This document shows positions 1-9,373 of a stretch of DNA of 64,000 nt, piece by piece. The first letter of the stretch is position 1. Each line of letters begins with the position of its first letter. Source of the DNA: Sporosarcina sp. JAI121 (GTDB lineage Bacteria > Bacillota > Bacilli > Bacillales_A > Planococcaceae); contig NZ_JACCCL010000001.1 of assembly GCF_013408665.1 (NCBI RefSeq), forward strand, positions 1,999,136 to 2,063,135, read 5' to 3'. The notes under the pieces were generated by a model. That model was given only the letters and a program-made list of their open reading frames with translations. It did not search any database and was not told the origin of the DNA. Both the position numbers and the translations under genes were made by a program.

Positions 1-198
1 CAGCGATCGGATTGGAATTTTAATGACATCTTTTCCTTTTGATAAGATGATATTTTCCTCACTGATTAAATCTGGCAAGTTATTGTGAATGGCTTCCTTT
101 ACTTTATCCAAATGACGTTTCTGATCTTGATGGCCTTTTCTATGGAGGGACCAGTTTTCCTGTGAGACAGCAAAATGTTCATTTCCTTTATCGTTCAT
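1..198 (-). CDS. yhbH: YhbH/DUF444 sporulation protein, N-terminal part
   Basis: The first 66 codons of a minus-strand gene that runs off the left edge of the window. The N-terminus carries [31 protein letters not shown] and [10 protein letters not shown], which I recognise as the conserved start of YhbH (DUF444), a protein needed for normal sporulation in Bacillus. It lies directly downstream of prkA, the usual partner. The ATG at 198 follows a GGGTGTGG ribosome site by six bases; an in-frame ATG at 204 overlaps that site and is less likely. A terminator-like hairpin separates it from prkA, so expression may be reduced relative to the kinase. Confidence 0.9.
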   Translation of the reverse strand, partial: MNDKGNEHFAVSQENWSLHRKGHQDQKRHLDKVKEAIHNNLPDLISEENIILSKGKDVIKIPIRSL

Positions 199-255
199 TC
201 TCATCCACACCCATCTTTTTTTCCGTCAGTTTTAGTTACCGCATGCGACTAATTT

Positions 256-293
256 TAGAAAAGAACAAGACCAATGCCGCCCCAGTCTTGTTC
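256..293 (-). terminator. Hairpin between prkA and yhbH
   Basis: A perfect 9-bp inverted repeat (GAACAAGAC / GTCTTGTTC) with a 13-nt loop lies just after the prkA stop. On the minus strand it is followed by TTTTCT, a weak U-tract. It could partly terminate prkA transcripts before yhbH. Confidence 0.6.
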
Positions 294-309
294 TCTCTTT
301 TTCTAGCAC

Positions 310-2205
310 TTATCGATTAAGCAGACTTCCGACATAACGCAATAATTCATTTGCAGAAATGGAATTATACCCGTATTCATCAATGAGCCTTGCAATCACT
401 TCGTTAACCTTTTTAAGATGCGATTCGTCCGGTGTTTTGGACGAAGTTGTAATTTTAACGACATCTTTTAAATCAGCGAACAGTTTCTTTTGAATGGCTT
501 CCCGCAGACGCTCATGGGAATTGTAGTCAAAACGTTTTCCGCTTCTCGCATATGCGGAGAGCCGAATGAGGATTTCCTCCCTAAACGCTTTTTTCGCATT
601 TTCCGAAATGCCGATTTGTTCCTCAATGGAACGCATGAGTTTTTCATCCGGATTCATTTCTTCGCCCGTTAAGAAGTCCCTTATTTTATTTTTATTGCAA
701 TATGCTTCCACGTTATCAAGGTAATTATCCATCAATGAAATTGCGGATTCTTCATACGAATAAACAAAAGCTTTTTGCACTTCTTTCTTCGCAATTTCGT
801 CAAATTCCCTTCTGGCGATTGCGATATAATTCATATATTTGTCGCGGTCCGCTTGTGAAATGGAAGCATGCTGATCGAGACCATCTTTCAGTGACCGTAA
901 AACGTCAAGTGCATTAATGGAAGATACTTCTTTCCGTATGATAGCCGAGGAGATTCTGTTAATCACATAACGCGGATCGATTCCCTTCATTCCTTCATTC
1001 GGAAATTCCTTCTTCAGTTCTTCCACGTCAATCTGATTAAATCCTTCCACATTCTCACCGTCATAGAGACGCATTTTTTTAACAACATCAACTCCTTGTT
1101 TCTTAGAGTCGTCGAGTCGTGTCAAAACCGAAAAGATCGCAGCCACCCTTAATGCATGTGGTGCAATATGCACATGCGCCATATCACTTTCATTAATCAT
1201 TTTTTCATAGATGCATTCTTCCTGGCTCACTTTTAAATTGTAAGGAATCGGCATCACAATGATTCTTGAATGAAGGGCTTCATTCTTTTTGTTGGAGATA
1301 AATGATCTATACTCCGTTTCGTTCGTATGCGCAACAATAAGTTCGTCTGCACTGATTAACGCGAACCTACCTGCCTTAAAATTCCCTTCCTGGGTCAACG
1401 ATAGTAAATGCCAAAGAAATTTCTCATCCAGCTTCAGCATTTCCTGGAATTCCATCATTCCTCTGTTCGCCTTATTCAGCTCTCCATCAAAGCGGTAAGC
1501 CCGGGGATCTGATTCGGAACCAAATTCCGCAATTGTAGAAAAGTCGATACTTCCGGTCAAATCAGCGATGTCTTGTGATTTTGGATCGGAAGGTGTAAAT
1601 GTACCGATTCCGACTCGTTTGTCTTCTGAGAAAAAGATACGTTCCACCATCACGTTTTCAATCTGTCCATCGTATTCTTTCTCCAGCCGCATCGTATTCA
1701 GCGGGGACAAACTGCCTTCAATACGGACGCCAAAGCTTTCGAAAAAGTCTTTACGCAAATGATGCGGGATCAAATGAAGTGGATCTTCATGCATCGGGCA
1801 ACCTTTAATGGCATAAACCGCACCGGCTTCCGTTTTCGAGTAACTTTCAAGACCTCGTTTCAATAACGTCACTATTGTCGATTTCCCGCCGCTTACAGGA
1901 CCCATCAATAACAGAATCCGTTTACGAACATCGAGTCTTTTTGCTGCGGGATGAAAATACTCCTCTACCAGTCTTTCAATTGACTCTTCAAGTCCAAAAA
2001 TCTCTTCTCCAAAAAATTGATAGAGCCTGTTTCCATCTTTCTCCGATAAGCCAGAGTCTTTGATCATATTATAAACGCGTGAATGTGCTGTTTGCGCCAC
2101 TTCTTTTCTTTCCTTCACAATGTCCAGATACTCTGCGAATGTGCCTTCCCACTTAAGCCTGTTCTCTTCTTCTCGGTAGCTTTTCACCTTGTTTAAGATA
2201 TCCAT
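310..2205 (-). CDS. prkA: PrkA serine protein kinase / AAA+ protein
   Basis: A 631-residue PrkA family protein, the family's usual length. Residues 102-110 are a Walker A loop (GPVSGGKST) in the N-terminal AAA+ part; the C-terminal part is the PrkA kinase-like region. In Bacillus, PrkA acts early in sporulation, and both kinase and Lon-like protease activities have been proposed for the family. The ATG at 2205 is chosen because GGAGGG lies six bases upstream; the TTG just before it overlaps the spacing region. The prkA-yhbH pair, often followed by spoVR in other spore formers, supports a sporulating host. Confidence 0.95.
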   Translation of the reverse strand: MDILNKVKSYREEENRLKWEGTFAEYLDIVKERKEVAQTAHSRVYNMIKDSGLSEKDGNRLYQFFGEEIFGLEESIERLVEEYFHPAAKRLDVRKRILLLMGPVSGGKSTIVTLLKRGLESYSKTEAGAVYAIKGCPMHEDPLHLIPHHLRKDFFESFGVRIEGSLSPLNTMRLEKEYDGQIENVMVERIFFSEDKRVGIGTFTPSDPKSQDIADLTGSIDFSTIAEFGSESDPRAYRFDGELNKANRGMMEFQEMLKLDEKFLWHLLSLTQEGNFKAGRFALISADELIVAHTNETEYRSFISNKKNEALHSRIIVMPIPYNLKVSQEECIYEKMINESDMAHVHIAPHALRVAAIFSVLTRLDDSKKQGVDVVKKMRLYDGENVEGFNQIDVEELKKEFPNEGMKGIDPRYVINRISSAIIRKEVSSINALDVLRSLKDGLDQHASISQADRDKYMNYIAIARREFDEIAKKEVQKAFVYSYEESAISLMDNYLDNVEAYCNKNKIRDFLTGEEMNPDEKLMRSIEEQIGISENAKKAFREEILIRLSAYARSGKRFDYNSHERLREAIQKKLFADLKDVVKITTSSKTPDESHLKKVNEVIARLIDEYGYNSISANELLRYVGSLLNR

Positions 2206-2276
2206 CAATTTCCCTCCAGTCAGGGCATGTTTTATCCATAGTATGCGTGAAGGGGAATTATAATGACGGACAATGC

Positions 2277-2328
2277 GAAAAGTGCCGCGTCCGGAAACGA
2301 TTCAATTCGTTTCGGGCGCGGCACTTTT
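2277..2328. terminator. Bidirectional terminator downstream of the DUF368 gene
   Basis: A long hairpin with arms AGTGCCGCG / CGCGGCACT, extended by GAAACG / CGTTTC, with T-runs on both strands. It sits between the prkA start region and the stop of the DUF368 gene and mainly serves the latter (minus strand). Confidence 0.85.
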
Positions 2329-2330
2329 CA

Positions 2331-3158
2331 TTAGTTATTCACGATGGATGTTTTGTTAGGAGCACTGAACATACCTGCTACGAGAAGACCAGTAAAGAAA
2401 GCGATGATACTCATGACAAAGGGGGTTCCGCTTTCTGGAATACCAGGATAGATGACGAACACCGAACCGATAATGAGACCGATAATTACAGCAAAGGTGA
2501 CGTACGTAAAATGTTTCAGCAAATAACTGATTGCCTTACTGCTGACAATGAACCCGACGATTACACCAGCACCGATAACAGCGATAATCGGCAGATTCAA
2601 ATTCGATAATGCACCGATTGCCGTCGAGTAGACGCCTAGTAGCAACAAAATAAATGAACCGCTAATCCCTGGCAATAACATGGCCATGCTACCTGCCCAT
2701 CCAGCGAAAAAGAGTCCAACTGCATTGGATGCCGTCAAGGAAGTAATCACTGCCGTATCATGCGGCTTAACAAATGCCAGCGAAGCAAGTGCGGCTCCGA
2801 CCAATATCATTAGTATGACGTGTTTCCAGTTGAAATTTTTCTTCACACCCGCTTCCTTTGTAATGAAAGGCAGCACACCGATGACAAGTCCCATAAAGAA
2901 AAATTGAGTAGGTGCAAAATGATATTTAAGTAAATACTCGATTACTCTGCTAAACAATAAAAGCGTAGCTCCAATTCCGATTCCGAGCGGCAATAAAAAG
3001 CCGATATGCTTTTTCCACTCGCGACTGAAAAATCCGCTGATGGATGCTAATAAATCATCATAAATTCCTAATATGAACGCAATTGTTCCTCCGCTCACGC
3101 CAGGTATAAGATCACTGATTCCCATGAAGAATCCGCGATATAAATTTCTCCATTGCAT
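2331..3158 (-). CDS. popT: DUF368 polytopic membrane protein, probable polyprenyl-phosphate transporter
   Basis: A 275-residue, very hydrophobic protein with about eight membrane segments. The N-terminus has the DUF368 signature GISDLIPGVSGGTIAFILG (residues about 13-31) and a second internal copy of the theme, LLPGISGSFILLLLG (about 161-175), as in duplicated transporter folds. DUF368 members (PopT) have been linked to recycling of undecaprenyl phosphate across the cytoplasmic membrane for wall synthesis; that function is by family, not shown here. GGAGG lies about ten bases before the ATG. It is monocistronic, with its own terminator downstream. Confidence 0.85.
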   Translation of the reverse strand: MQWRNLYRGFFMGISDLIPGVSGGTIAFILGIYDDLLASISGFFSREWKKHIGFLLPLGIGIGATLLLFSRVIEYLLKYHFAPTQFFFMGLVIGVLPFITKEAGVKKNFNWKHVILMILVGAALASLAFVKPHDTAVITSLTASNAVGLFFAGWAGSMAMLLPGISGSFILLLLGVYSTAIGALSNLNLPIIAVIGAGVIVGFIVSSKAISYLLKHFTYVTFAVIIGLIIGSVFVIYPGIPESGTPFVMSIIAFFTGLLVAGMFSAPNKTSIVNN

Positions 3159-3394
3159 AACTATAGTTCCTCCAATTTCAATTGAATGTTCTTAGTATAA
3201 CACTTTGATGGGTCTATGAGTTAGGAGATAAGTGACAAATGTAGGCTAAAGGAATGTAAAGATAATCTTTCTAAATATATAGTAGTTTTTCCATTCACAG
3301 ATAGCCGTGCATTTTCAGATTTACGTATTATTACTCCTTTGATATTGACTGACTTGATCCTTTTTCTTATTGTCATACTTGCTTAAGATGAAAA

Positions 3395-3431
3395 GAAAAA
3401 AAGGCCTGAACAGATGAAGTTCTGTTCAGGC
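3395..3431 (-). terminator. Terminator of trhO
   Basis: A perfect 10-bp stem (GCCTGAACAG / CTGTTCAGGC, 3404-3431) with an 8-nt loop. On the minus strand it is followed by a run of eight Ts, placing it ten bases after the trhO stop. Confidence 0.9.
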
Positions 3432-3441
3432 GTTTTTCATT

Positions 3442-4416
3442 TTAGATTGCATGTTTTTCATTTCTACGGCGTTCGATTGCTTCAAGACGCTCGTCGTATT
3501 GTTCTACCGTCAAGTTATGCTCAACGAAGTAGCGGTTCCGCGGGTGTGTACGGCACTCGTCCGAACAGCTGCGCATATACAAATGCTCGTTTTCTTCAGA
3601 ACAAATCATCTTCGCATTACATACAGGATTCGCACAGTTCACATAGCGCTCGCACGGTGTTCCGTCAAAATGATCGCGACCGACGATTACATGCTCCACT
3701 TGATTGATTGGAACTGCAATTCGCTCGTCAAATACATAACATTGTCCGTCCCAAAGTTGACCTTTGGCAACAGGGTCTTTACCGTAAGTGACGATGCCAC
3801 CATGCAATTGACCAACGTCTTCGAACCCTTCACGTACAAGCCATCCTGAGAACTTTTCACAACGAATTCCGCCTGTGCAATACGTTAAGATTTTCTTTCC
3901 TTCGAACTGCTCTTTGTTGTCACGGATCCATTCGGGTAAATCCCGGAAATTTTCAATTTCTGGACGAACCGCACCGCGGAAGTGTCCTAAATCGAACTCA
4001 TAGTCATTGCGCGCATCGATGACAACAGTATCTTCATCTTGCATCTGTTTGAAGAACTCTTCAGGACTTAAATAGTTACCCGTCAATTCATTAGGGTTGA
4101 TGTCATCTTCCAGGCTCAAGTTAACGATTTCTTCACGTGCGCGCACATGCATTTTCTTGAATGCATGTCCATCCGCCTCGTCAATTTTGAATACGATATC
4201 AGTGAATCGTTCATCATTTCTCATCATGTCCATATAGGCGTCCGTCTGTTCGACAGTTCCGGAACATGTACCGTTAATACCCTCTGTTCCTACGAGGATA
4301 CGACCTTTCAGACCAATTTCTTTACAAGCTTTCAAATGCTCTATAGCAAATGTTTCAGGATCTTCAATCGTTACATATTTATAGTACAGAAGAACCCGAT
4401 ATGTGTTTTTCTCCAT
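3442..4416 (-). CDS. trhO: tRNA uridine-5-hydroxylase TrhO (rhodanese family)
   Basis: A 324-residue rhodanese-related protein of the TrhO/YceA family, which hydroxylates uridine 34 of certain tRNAs in an oxygen-dependent way. The N-terminal acylphosphatase-like part (residues 1-95) includes [11 protein letters not shown]; the rhodanese domain follows, with the active loop [11 protein letters not shown] at about 180-190 (catalytic Cys180). Four Cys in the C-terminal region ([17 protein letters not shown]) suggest a metal-binding tail. I start at ATG 4416, where AAGGTGG lies seven bases upstream; the frame stays open upstream to 4479 but has no ribosome site there. It stands alone with its own terminator. 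Confidence 0.93.
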   Translation of the reverse strand: MEKNTYRVLLYYKYVTIEDPETFAIEHLKACKEIGLKGRILVGTEGINGTCSGTVEQTDAYMDMMRNDERFTDIVFKIDEADGHAFKKMHVRAREEIVNLSLEDDINPNELTGNYLSPEEFFKQMQDEDTVVIDARNDYEFDLGHFRGAVRPEIENFRDLPEWIRDNKEQFEGKKILTYCTGGIRCEKFSGWLVREGFEDVGQLHGGIVTYGKDPVAKGQLWDGQCYVFDERIAVPINQVEHVIVGRDHFDGTPCERYVNCANPVCNAKMICSEENEHLYMRSCSDECRTHPRNRYFVEHNLTVEQYDERLEAIERRRNEKHAI

Positions 4417-4682
4417 TTTTCCAACCACCTTGTTTTTATAATTGCATGTTATAGTCAACAACCGGCTCGGATTATTCACAAATATTTGTAAACATACAAA
4501 AGCGTTCCCGTATTTGTAAGAACCGGGACCAAAATATTATATCATAAATGGGCACTTGAAAAAAGCATATTCATTCCGAGAAATATGGTGAAAAGCTTTT
4601 TTCTGCATCCTTCATCTTTTACACATCCCTCAATTACATTCTCGCTCTCGTAATCTACTTTTTCCCGAACACTTGTCAAACC
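4417..4682. other. Divergent intergenic region, no gene seen
   Basis: A gene-free stretch between trhO and the deacetylase gene. It is AT-rich. I see no convincing reading frame, RNA gene or long repeat in it. The promoter of the deacetylase lies at its right end, and the trhO promoter is presumably at its left end but was not resolved. Confidence 0.5.
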
Positions 4683-4711
4683 TTGGAATTTTTTTGTTTT
4701 TCATGTATACT
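4683..4711 (+). promoter_or_regulatory. Sigma-A type promoter of the deacetylase gene
   Basis: TTGGAA, a 17-nt T-rich spacer and TATACT form a good vegetative promoter about 105 bp before the start codon, leaving a leader of roughly 100 nt. Confidence 0.7.
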
Positions 4712-4817
4712 AGAAAAGTACGCTTAATGATAGATTTCGACAAAAAATATATTTATCTGAAACTATTAATAAGTTTCGTACGTCTAACTTTCTATAAACA
4801 GTAAAGGAGTCTTTCAC

Positions 4818-6323
4818 ATGAAAAGAACGCATCAAAAACGTCGCTCCTCTTGGATTGACGTTACATTTTCAATCGCTATCATTGCGTTAACTGTGTCAGC
4901 CATCTATTTGTTTTCACTGAGTAATAAGAATGAGGCTGCCACTCTTTCCGAAAAGAAACAAACAGCGACTCCGACTCCGGTTGTTATTGATACGATTGAT
5001 TCCCATTATCCTGGTATAAAAATTATTACGGAAACTTCGAATGATGTTCATTCACCATTTGCCATTCAATATCCACAAAGTCTACATAGAGCATTCAATG
5101 ATGATATTTCATTATACATAAAAAACGCGAAACAGAATTACTTGACTAAGATGGATGAAAACAAAAAGCATGGCAGTAAATTAAAGGGCGAATTGAATAT
5201 CTCTTTCAAAACCCTTTCCCATCATTCAGGGAATTATTCATTTGTTCTTGTCAACAGCCGTGCAACTAGTAACACAATACGAACGACCGAAATCCGTTCA
5301 TTCCGTTTAAATCCTGAAACAGGGGAAGGTTTGTCCATTGCAGATGTATTCGAACGTAATCCTAAACATCTTGAAACACTCTCTTCTTTAGTGCGTGAAG
5401 CGTTATACAATGATCCCAAACTTGCAGACTCTCTACTTCCTGAAGAAGTCCAATTGCACACGGAACCTATCTGGGAGAATTTCAATAACTTTGCCATTAC
5501 AGATGAGTCCATCACTTTTTATTTTGATGAATATGAGCTTACAGACGGTGTAGCAGGTCCCGTAATCGCGGCAATCCCTTATAGTAATGTAAATAGCTTA
5601 CTTTCCGACAACTTTAAATTGGCAGTTGAAGACAAAGACGAAAATCCACCTAACGCAGACTCGGATAATAATGGGACTGAAGGAAATTCCACAACTCCCC
5701 CTTCCAAAGAAACTGAATCCACTACCGATCAAGGAGTGGACAATAATGAATTAACGGAAGAGCTTGATAGCGGCATAAAACAAGTCGCTCTCACATTCGA
5801 CGATGGACCCGATCCAAAAGTGACCATGCAGATACTGGAAACACTAAATAAATACGATGCAAAAGCGACATTCTTCATGCTTGGTAGCCGGGTTGAATAT
5901 TATCCAGAAATCGCCAAATCTGTGCAGGAAGCAGGCCACGAGCTAGGGAATCATACGTGGAACCATCCCGACCTGACGAAGGCCGGGATGGAAAAGATAC
6001 GTAACGAAATTGACAAAACATCATCCATGATTGAAAATGTGACCGGTCAGCAAGCAACTGCGTTCAGACCACCCTATGGTGCAGTTAACGAAACCGTCCG
6101 CAGCCAATCAAACTTACCTATCATTCTATGGGATGTTGATACACTCGACTGGAAACACCGTGATTCAAACAAGCTTCTAACTAATGTGAAAAGCATGACG
6201 AAAAACGGCAGTATCATCCTTATGCATGATATTCACCAGTCGACAGCTGACGGTCTCGACTCAGTCCTGACCTACTTGCAAAGTGAAGGTTATACATTCG
6301 TCAAAGTTTCGGAATTACAATAA
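4818..6323 (+). CDS. PdaC-like membrane-anchored polysaccharide deacetylase
   Basis: A 501-residue extracytoplasmic enzyme. Residues about 15-35 are a signal anchor after a very basic N-terminus. Residues about 55-265 resemble the DUF4163/DUF3298 module of PdaC and RsiV. Residues 270-315 are a hydrophilic Asp/Asn/Thr/Ser-rich linker. The NodB deacetylase domain then has all expected motifs: TFDDGP (326-331), the metal pair in NHTWNHPDL (His379, His383), RPPYG, DVDTLDW and LMHDIH. PdaC of B. subtilis deacetylates peptidoglycan N-acetylmuramic acid; the same target is likely. AAAGGAG lies nine bases before the ATG. It is monocistronic, with a promoter upstream and a terminator downstream. Confidence 0.88.
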   Translation: MKRTHQKRRSSWIDVTFSIAIIALTVSAIYLFSLSNKNEAATLSEKKQTATPTPVVIDTIDSHYPGIKIITETSNDVHSPFAIQYPQSLHRAFNDDISLYIKNAKQNYLTKMDENKKHGSKLKGELNISFKTLSHHSGNYSFVLVNSRATSNTIRTTEIRSFRLNPETGEGLSIADVFERNPKHLETLSSLVREALYNDPKLADSLLPEEVQLHTEPIWENFNNFAITDESITFYFDEYELTDGVAGPVIAAIPYSNVNSLLSDNFKLAVEDKDENPPNADSDNNGTEGNSTTPPSKETESTTDQGVDNNELTEELDSGIKQVALTFDDGPDPKVTMQILETLNKYDAKATFFMLGSRVEYYPEIAKSVQEAGHELGNHTWNHPDLTKAGMEKIRNEIDKTSSMIENVTGQQATAFRPPYGAVNETVRSQSNLPIILWDVDTLDWKHRDSNKLLTNVKSMTKNGSIILMHDIHQSTADGLDSVLTYLQSEGYTFVKVSELQ

Positions 6324-6336
6324 GCAATTACACCTT

Positions 6337-6370
6337 CCCCCTGAACCCGATGTTCAGGGGTTTTTGTTTT
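6337..6370 (+). terminator. Terminator of the deacetylase gene
   Basis: A 9-bp perfect stem (CCCCTGAAC / GTTCAGGGG) with a 6-nt loop, followed by TTTTTGTTTT. Confidence 0.93.
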
Positions 6371-6523
6371 GAAAATAACAAGTTATGTAAGTTGAAGTGA
6401 GGATTTCCTACAATTATGCTTCAGCTCTTTCTTGATACCTCCCATAACAAGATTGACCATTACATCAAAGTCGCCTACATTCAGTTTGCTCACCCCATTC
6501 AACATTTCAACGTATATAGACGT

Positions 6524-6546
6524 TTGTTCTATACTATATAGAACAA
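6524..6546. promoter_or_regulatory. Palindromic operator of the GntR-DUF1648 operon
   Basis: A perfect inverted repeat of 10 bp (TTGTTCTATA / TATAGAACAA) around a 3-bp centre. A third half-site, TAGAACA, lies at 6564-6570. A consensus -10 box TATAAT at 6553-6558 sits between them, so a bound regulator would block the promoter. The layout fits autorepression by the GntR protein encoded 40 bp downstream. No good -35 box is visible at 17 bp. Confidence 0.8.
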
Positions 6547-6586
6547 TTCTGTTATAATAGTAGTAGAACAGTCAGGAGGTACTTAC

Positions 6587-6970
6587 ATGTTCATCCAAAT
6601 TGAACCGGAATTGGATATTCCAATTTATGCTCAATTAGTTTCGCAACTAATTGAGGCGATTGCCCGCGGAAATTTGACAGGCGGAGATTCGTTACCGTCC
6701 GTTCGATCATTGGCAGCTGATCTCGGCATGAATATGCATACCGTTAATAAGGCTTACCATGAACTCGAGAGAAAAGAGATTATCCGTATCGTTCCAAAAT
6801 CGGGCGCCATCATCAATTCACTTCCACAAGACGGAATCAGCGGAAATCATCTTGAAAGGATTTCCAAGGAAATCAAACCGATCATCGCCGAGGCAATCGT
6901 GCTAGGGATGGAGACCAAAGATATCAACAAACTCGTTACAACTATCATTTCAACTATAAAGGGGGAATAA
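6587..6970 (+). CDS. GntR family transcriptional regulator (YtrA/YhcF type)
   Basis: A 127-residue short GntR regulator. Residues about 10-75 form the winged helix: PIYAQLVSQLIEAIARG, then LPSVRSLAADLGMN and NKAYHELERKEII, which are the standard recognition elements. The C-terminal tail of about 50 residues is too short for an effector domain and is typical of the YtrA subfamily, which usually controls an adjacent membrane protein or transporter. AGGAGG lies seven bases before the ATG. Its stop is three bases from the next start, so the two genes are one operon. The palindrome upstream is the likely operator. Confidence 0.9.
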   Translation: MFIQIEPELDIPIYAQLVSQLIEAIARGNLTGGDSLPSVRSLAADLGMNMHTVNKAYHELERKEIIRIVPKSGAIINSLPQDGISGNHLERISKEIKPIIAEAIVLGMETKDINKLVTTIISTIKGE

Positions 6971-6973
6971 AGA

Positions 6974-8080
6974 ATGGCGTTTACTATATTTCTAATCATT
7001 ATCGGTTTTATTTTTGTAATGCAATCTGCCATTCCGTTTTTATTGAAAAGGACTGTTGCATTTGGCGTAACCATTCCTGAAGGTCATACAGACGACCCAA
7101 TAATCGCTTTATACAAGAAAAAATATGCTGTAATTACTTTCATCACCGGTTTACTCCTACTGATCACTTATTTCATTTGGGCGAAGAACAGCGACCTTTC
7201 GGAAGAAACAATCATCTTAACCGGCTTAGCAATTCAGTTCGCTATCATCTTTTTGAGTATGGGTCTTTATTTTTACTTTCATGCAAAAACAACACGTCTG
7301 AAACGGGTCAATCAATGGGGCTTGCATTTGAAACAAGTCCGGGTCACCGATTTGGCAATCCGGACAAAGGATGAAATGCTTCCCTCTTTTGTTTATGCAT
7401 TGCCAATGATCATTGCGGTTGGTTTAATCGCTTATACCGCAACACAATACAATAGTATGCCGGATATGATCCCAACACATTGGGGACCTAACGGCCAGGC
7501 GGATGCCTTTAGCGAAAAAACACCTTTTTCCGTCATAGCCCTTCTGCTCATTCTCTTGGTCATGCAAGGGATGATGCTTGCAATCAATGTTTTTACAAAA
7601 CAATCGGGCATCAAATTAAATGCCGCAAAACGAAAAACGTCTCAAGTTCAGCAATTGTCTTTCCGCAAATACACAAGTTGGTTTTTATTTATGACAAGCG
7701 TACTTACGACCGTACTTTTCGGATTCCTGCAACTTACAACAATCCATGAAGGACTGGGAAATAGGGTGCTAATGCTTGCGTTGCCGCTTGGTTTCGCTCT
7801 CATTATCCTTATTGCGACCGCTATATATGCTTTTAAAGTCGGTCAAGGTGGCGCCCGGATTGACGTTGCGGTTGAAGATGAATCCGTTACCGGTATTACC
7901 GATTTTGACGAAGATAAGTACTGGAAAGTCGGTATCTTTTATCTGAATAAAAACGATCCGTCCATTTTTGTCGAAAAAAGATTCGGTGTCGGCTGGACAA
8001 TCAATTTTGGAAATCCGATTGGCTATTTGATCGTATTCGGTCCGATATTGCTGATTCTGGCTATCACCTTTCTGTTGTAG
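6974..8080 (+). CDS. DUF1648 / DUF5808 membrane protein
   Basis: A 368-residue polytopic membrane protein with roughly eight membrane segments. The conserved DUF1648 motif MPDMIPTHWGPNGQAD is seen at about residues 168-183, and the C-terminal GITDFDEDKYWKVGIFY with NPIGY resembles DUF5808. Proteins of this group resemble the SdpI immunity family and are often paired with a small regulator. The substrate or role is unknown. It is co-transcribed with the GntR gene (three-base gap, GGGGG ribosome site), so it is probably the main target of that regulator. A response to membrane stress or antimicrobial peptides is a guess from the family only. Confidence 0.82.
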   Translation: MAFTIFLIIIGFIFVMQSAIPFLLKRTVAFGVTIPEGHTDDPIIALYKKKYAVITFITGLLLLITYFIWAKNSDLSEETIILTGLAIQFAIIFLSMGLYFYFHAKTTRLKRVNQWGLHLKQVRVTDLAIRTKDEMLPSFVYALPMIIAVGLIAYTATQYNSMPDMIPTHWGPNGQADAFSEKTPFSVIALLLILLVMQGMMLAINVFTKQSGIKLNAAKRKTSQVQQLSFRKYTSWFLFMTSVLTTVLFGFLQLTTIHEGLGNRVLMLALPLGFALIILIATAIYAFKVGQGGARIDVAVEDESVTGITDFDEDKYWKVGIFYLNKNDPSIFVEKRFGVGWTINFGNPIGYLIVFGPILLILAITFLL

Positions 8081-8123
8081 TTCATTAGACAGACATTCAC
8101 TACTGCTGCCCCGAGATTTTCCA

Positions 8124-8158
8124 TAAAAAAAAGCCGCGTAATGCGGCTTTTTTTTTAC
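8124..8158. terminator. Bidirectional terminator between the DUF1648 gene and yumC
   Basis: A 7-bp stem AAGCCGC / GCGGCTT with a 5-nt loop, flanked by A- and T-runs, able to stop both converging transcripts. Confidence 0.9.
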
Positions 8159-8169
8159 ATAAATTCAAT

Positions 8170-9153
8170 TTAACTAAAGATACTTGTACTATGCAACGGC
8201 TGTAATCTTGCCTTCGGATCGACGTACGCTTTTGCGTGATTCACCGCTATCGGTGCTTCACCAAGTCCAACCGCAATCAATTTCACTTTACCATCATAGT
8301 TCGTAATATCTCCTGCTGCGTAAATCCCTTCGATGTTCGTCTCCATGCGAGTGTTGACCATGATAGAATTGCGGTCCATTTCAAGACCCCATTCTTTCAA
8401 TGGTCCAAGTGATGAAATATTACCGTAGTTAACGATTAAATGATCAATATCAAGACGTTCTTCCGTTCCGTCTTTTTCAGCTAAGACGATTCCACGGATA
8501 TTGCCCTCTTCCCCTTCAATCACCTTTACTGCGCGGGAAGTTTTTACATCAACTTTCGATTCCATCAGTTGATTAACGCTTGTTTCATGTGCTGTAAAGC
8601 GCTCACGACGGTGGACAAGTGTCACAGTGGAAGCAATATCTTCCAGCATTAATGACCAATCGACTGCTGAGTCACCACCTCCGCACACGAGTACATTTTT
8701 ATCTTTGAAAGTCGTGAGGTCTTTAATACTGTAATGAAGTGTATTCCCTTCAAAATCAGCTTCTTCAGGAAGACCTATTTTGCGTGGTTGAAATGCCCCG
8801 ATTCCGGCCGTCAGAAGAATAGTACGTGTTAGGTGAACTCCTTTATCCGTTTTCAGGATGAAGTGATCGCCATCACGCGTTACTGATATAGCCGTTTCCC
8901 CAAGAAGAATTTCGGGTTTCGAATAATGTGCTTGTGTTACAAGATTCGCGACAAAATCTTTCGCGAGAATCTTCGGGAATCCGCCTACATCATATATATA
9001 TTTATCAGGATACAGTTCAATTAGCTGACCGCCGAGCTGCGGCAAGCTATCGATGATTTTCACTGACATCTCCCTCATTCCAGCATAGAAAGAAGCGAAA
9101 AGCCCTGTCGGCCCTCCACCGATAATTGTAATATCAACGATTTCGTTATTCAT
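8170..9153 (-). CDS. yumC: Ferredoxin--NADP(+) reductase, thioredoxin-reductase-like (YumC)
   Basis: A 327-residue flavoprotein. The FAD-binding loop IIGGGPTG is at residues 10-17 and the NADPH loop CGGGDSAVDW at about 157-166. There is no CxxC redox pair between the domains, which separates it from thioredoxin reductase and fits the YumC-type ferredoxin-NADP reductase. The C-terminal DPKARLQPLHSTSIF is very close to the YumC tail. The start at 9153 is used because GGAG lies about nine bases before it; an open extension to 9210 lacks a ribosome site and does not match the family. It is monocistronic, convergent with the DUF1648 gene. Confidence 0.92.
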   Translation of the reverse strand: MNNEIVDITIIGGGPTGLFASFYAGMREMSVKIIDSLPQLGGQLIELYPDKYIYDVGGFPKILAKDFVANLVTQAHYSKPEILLGETAISVTRDGDHFILKTDKGVHLTRTILLTAGIGAFQPRKIGLPEEADFEGNTLHYSIKDLTTFKDKNVLVCGGGDSAVDWSLMLEDIASTVTLVHRRERFTAHETSVNQLMESKVDVKTSRAVKVIEGEEGNIRGIVLAEKDGTEERLDIDHLIVNYGNISSLGPLKEWGLEMDRNSIMVNTRMETNIEGIYAAGDITNYDGKVKLIAVGLGEAPIAVNHAKAYVDPKARLQPLHSTSIFS

Positions 9154-9320
9154 ATGCAAACACTCCAATTTGATTAGTATCAGATTAAGGTTTCCCTCTA
9201 TCCTATGCACTCACTTCATTATCTAACATTTTACCATAAAAAACACATAATCTGATTTGATTTTTCAATTTTCGCCTTACCCCTGGAAACAATCGATATA
9301 CCGTTGCTCTCAGAATATGA

Positions 9321-9365
9321 CAAAAAAGAGCCCGTCCACATTTAGCAAATATGGACAGGCTCTTT
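9321..9365 (-). terminator. Terminator of the small acidic protein gene
   Basis: GAGCC / GGCTC and GTCCA / TGGAC arms with AAAT/ATTT pairing near the loop, followed on the minus strand by CTTTTTTG. Confidence 0.85.
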
Positions 9366-9373
9366 CATTGCTA

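Noticed and set aside
6383-6505. 40-codon minus-strand frame upstream of the GntR operon (MLNGVSKLNVGDFDVMVNLV)
   Set aside because: It looks somewhat protein-like, but there is no ribosome site or promoter and the strand is opposite to the operon. A gene remnant is possible but unsupported.
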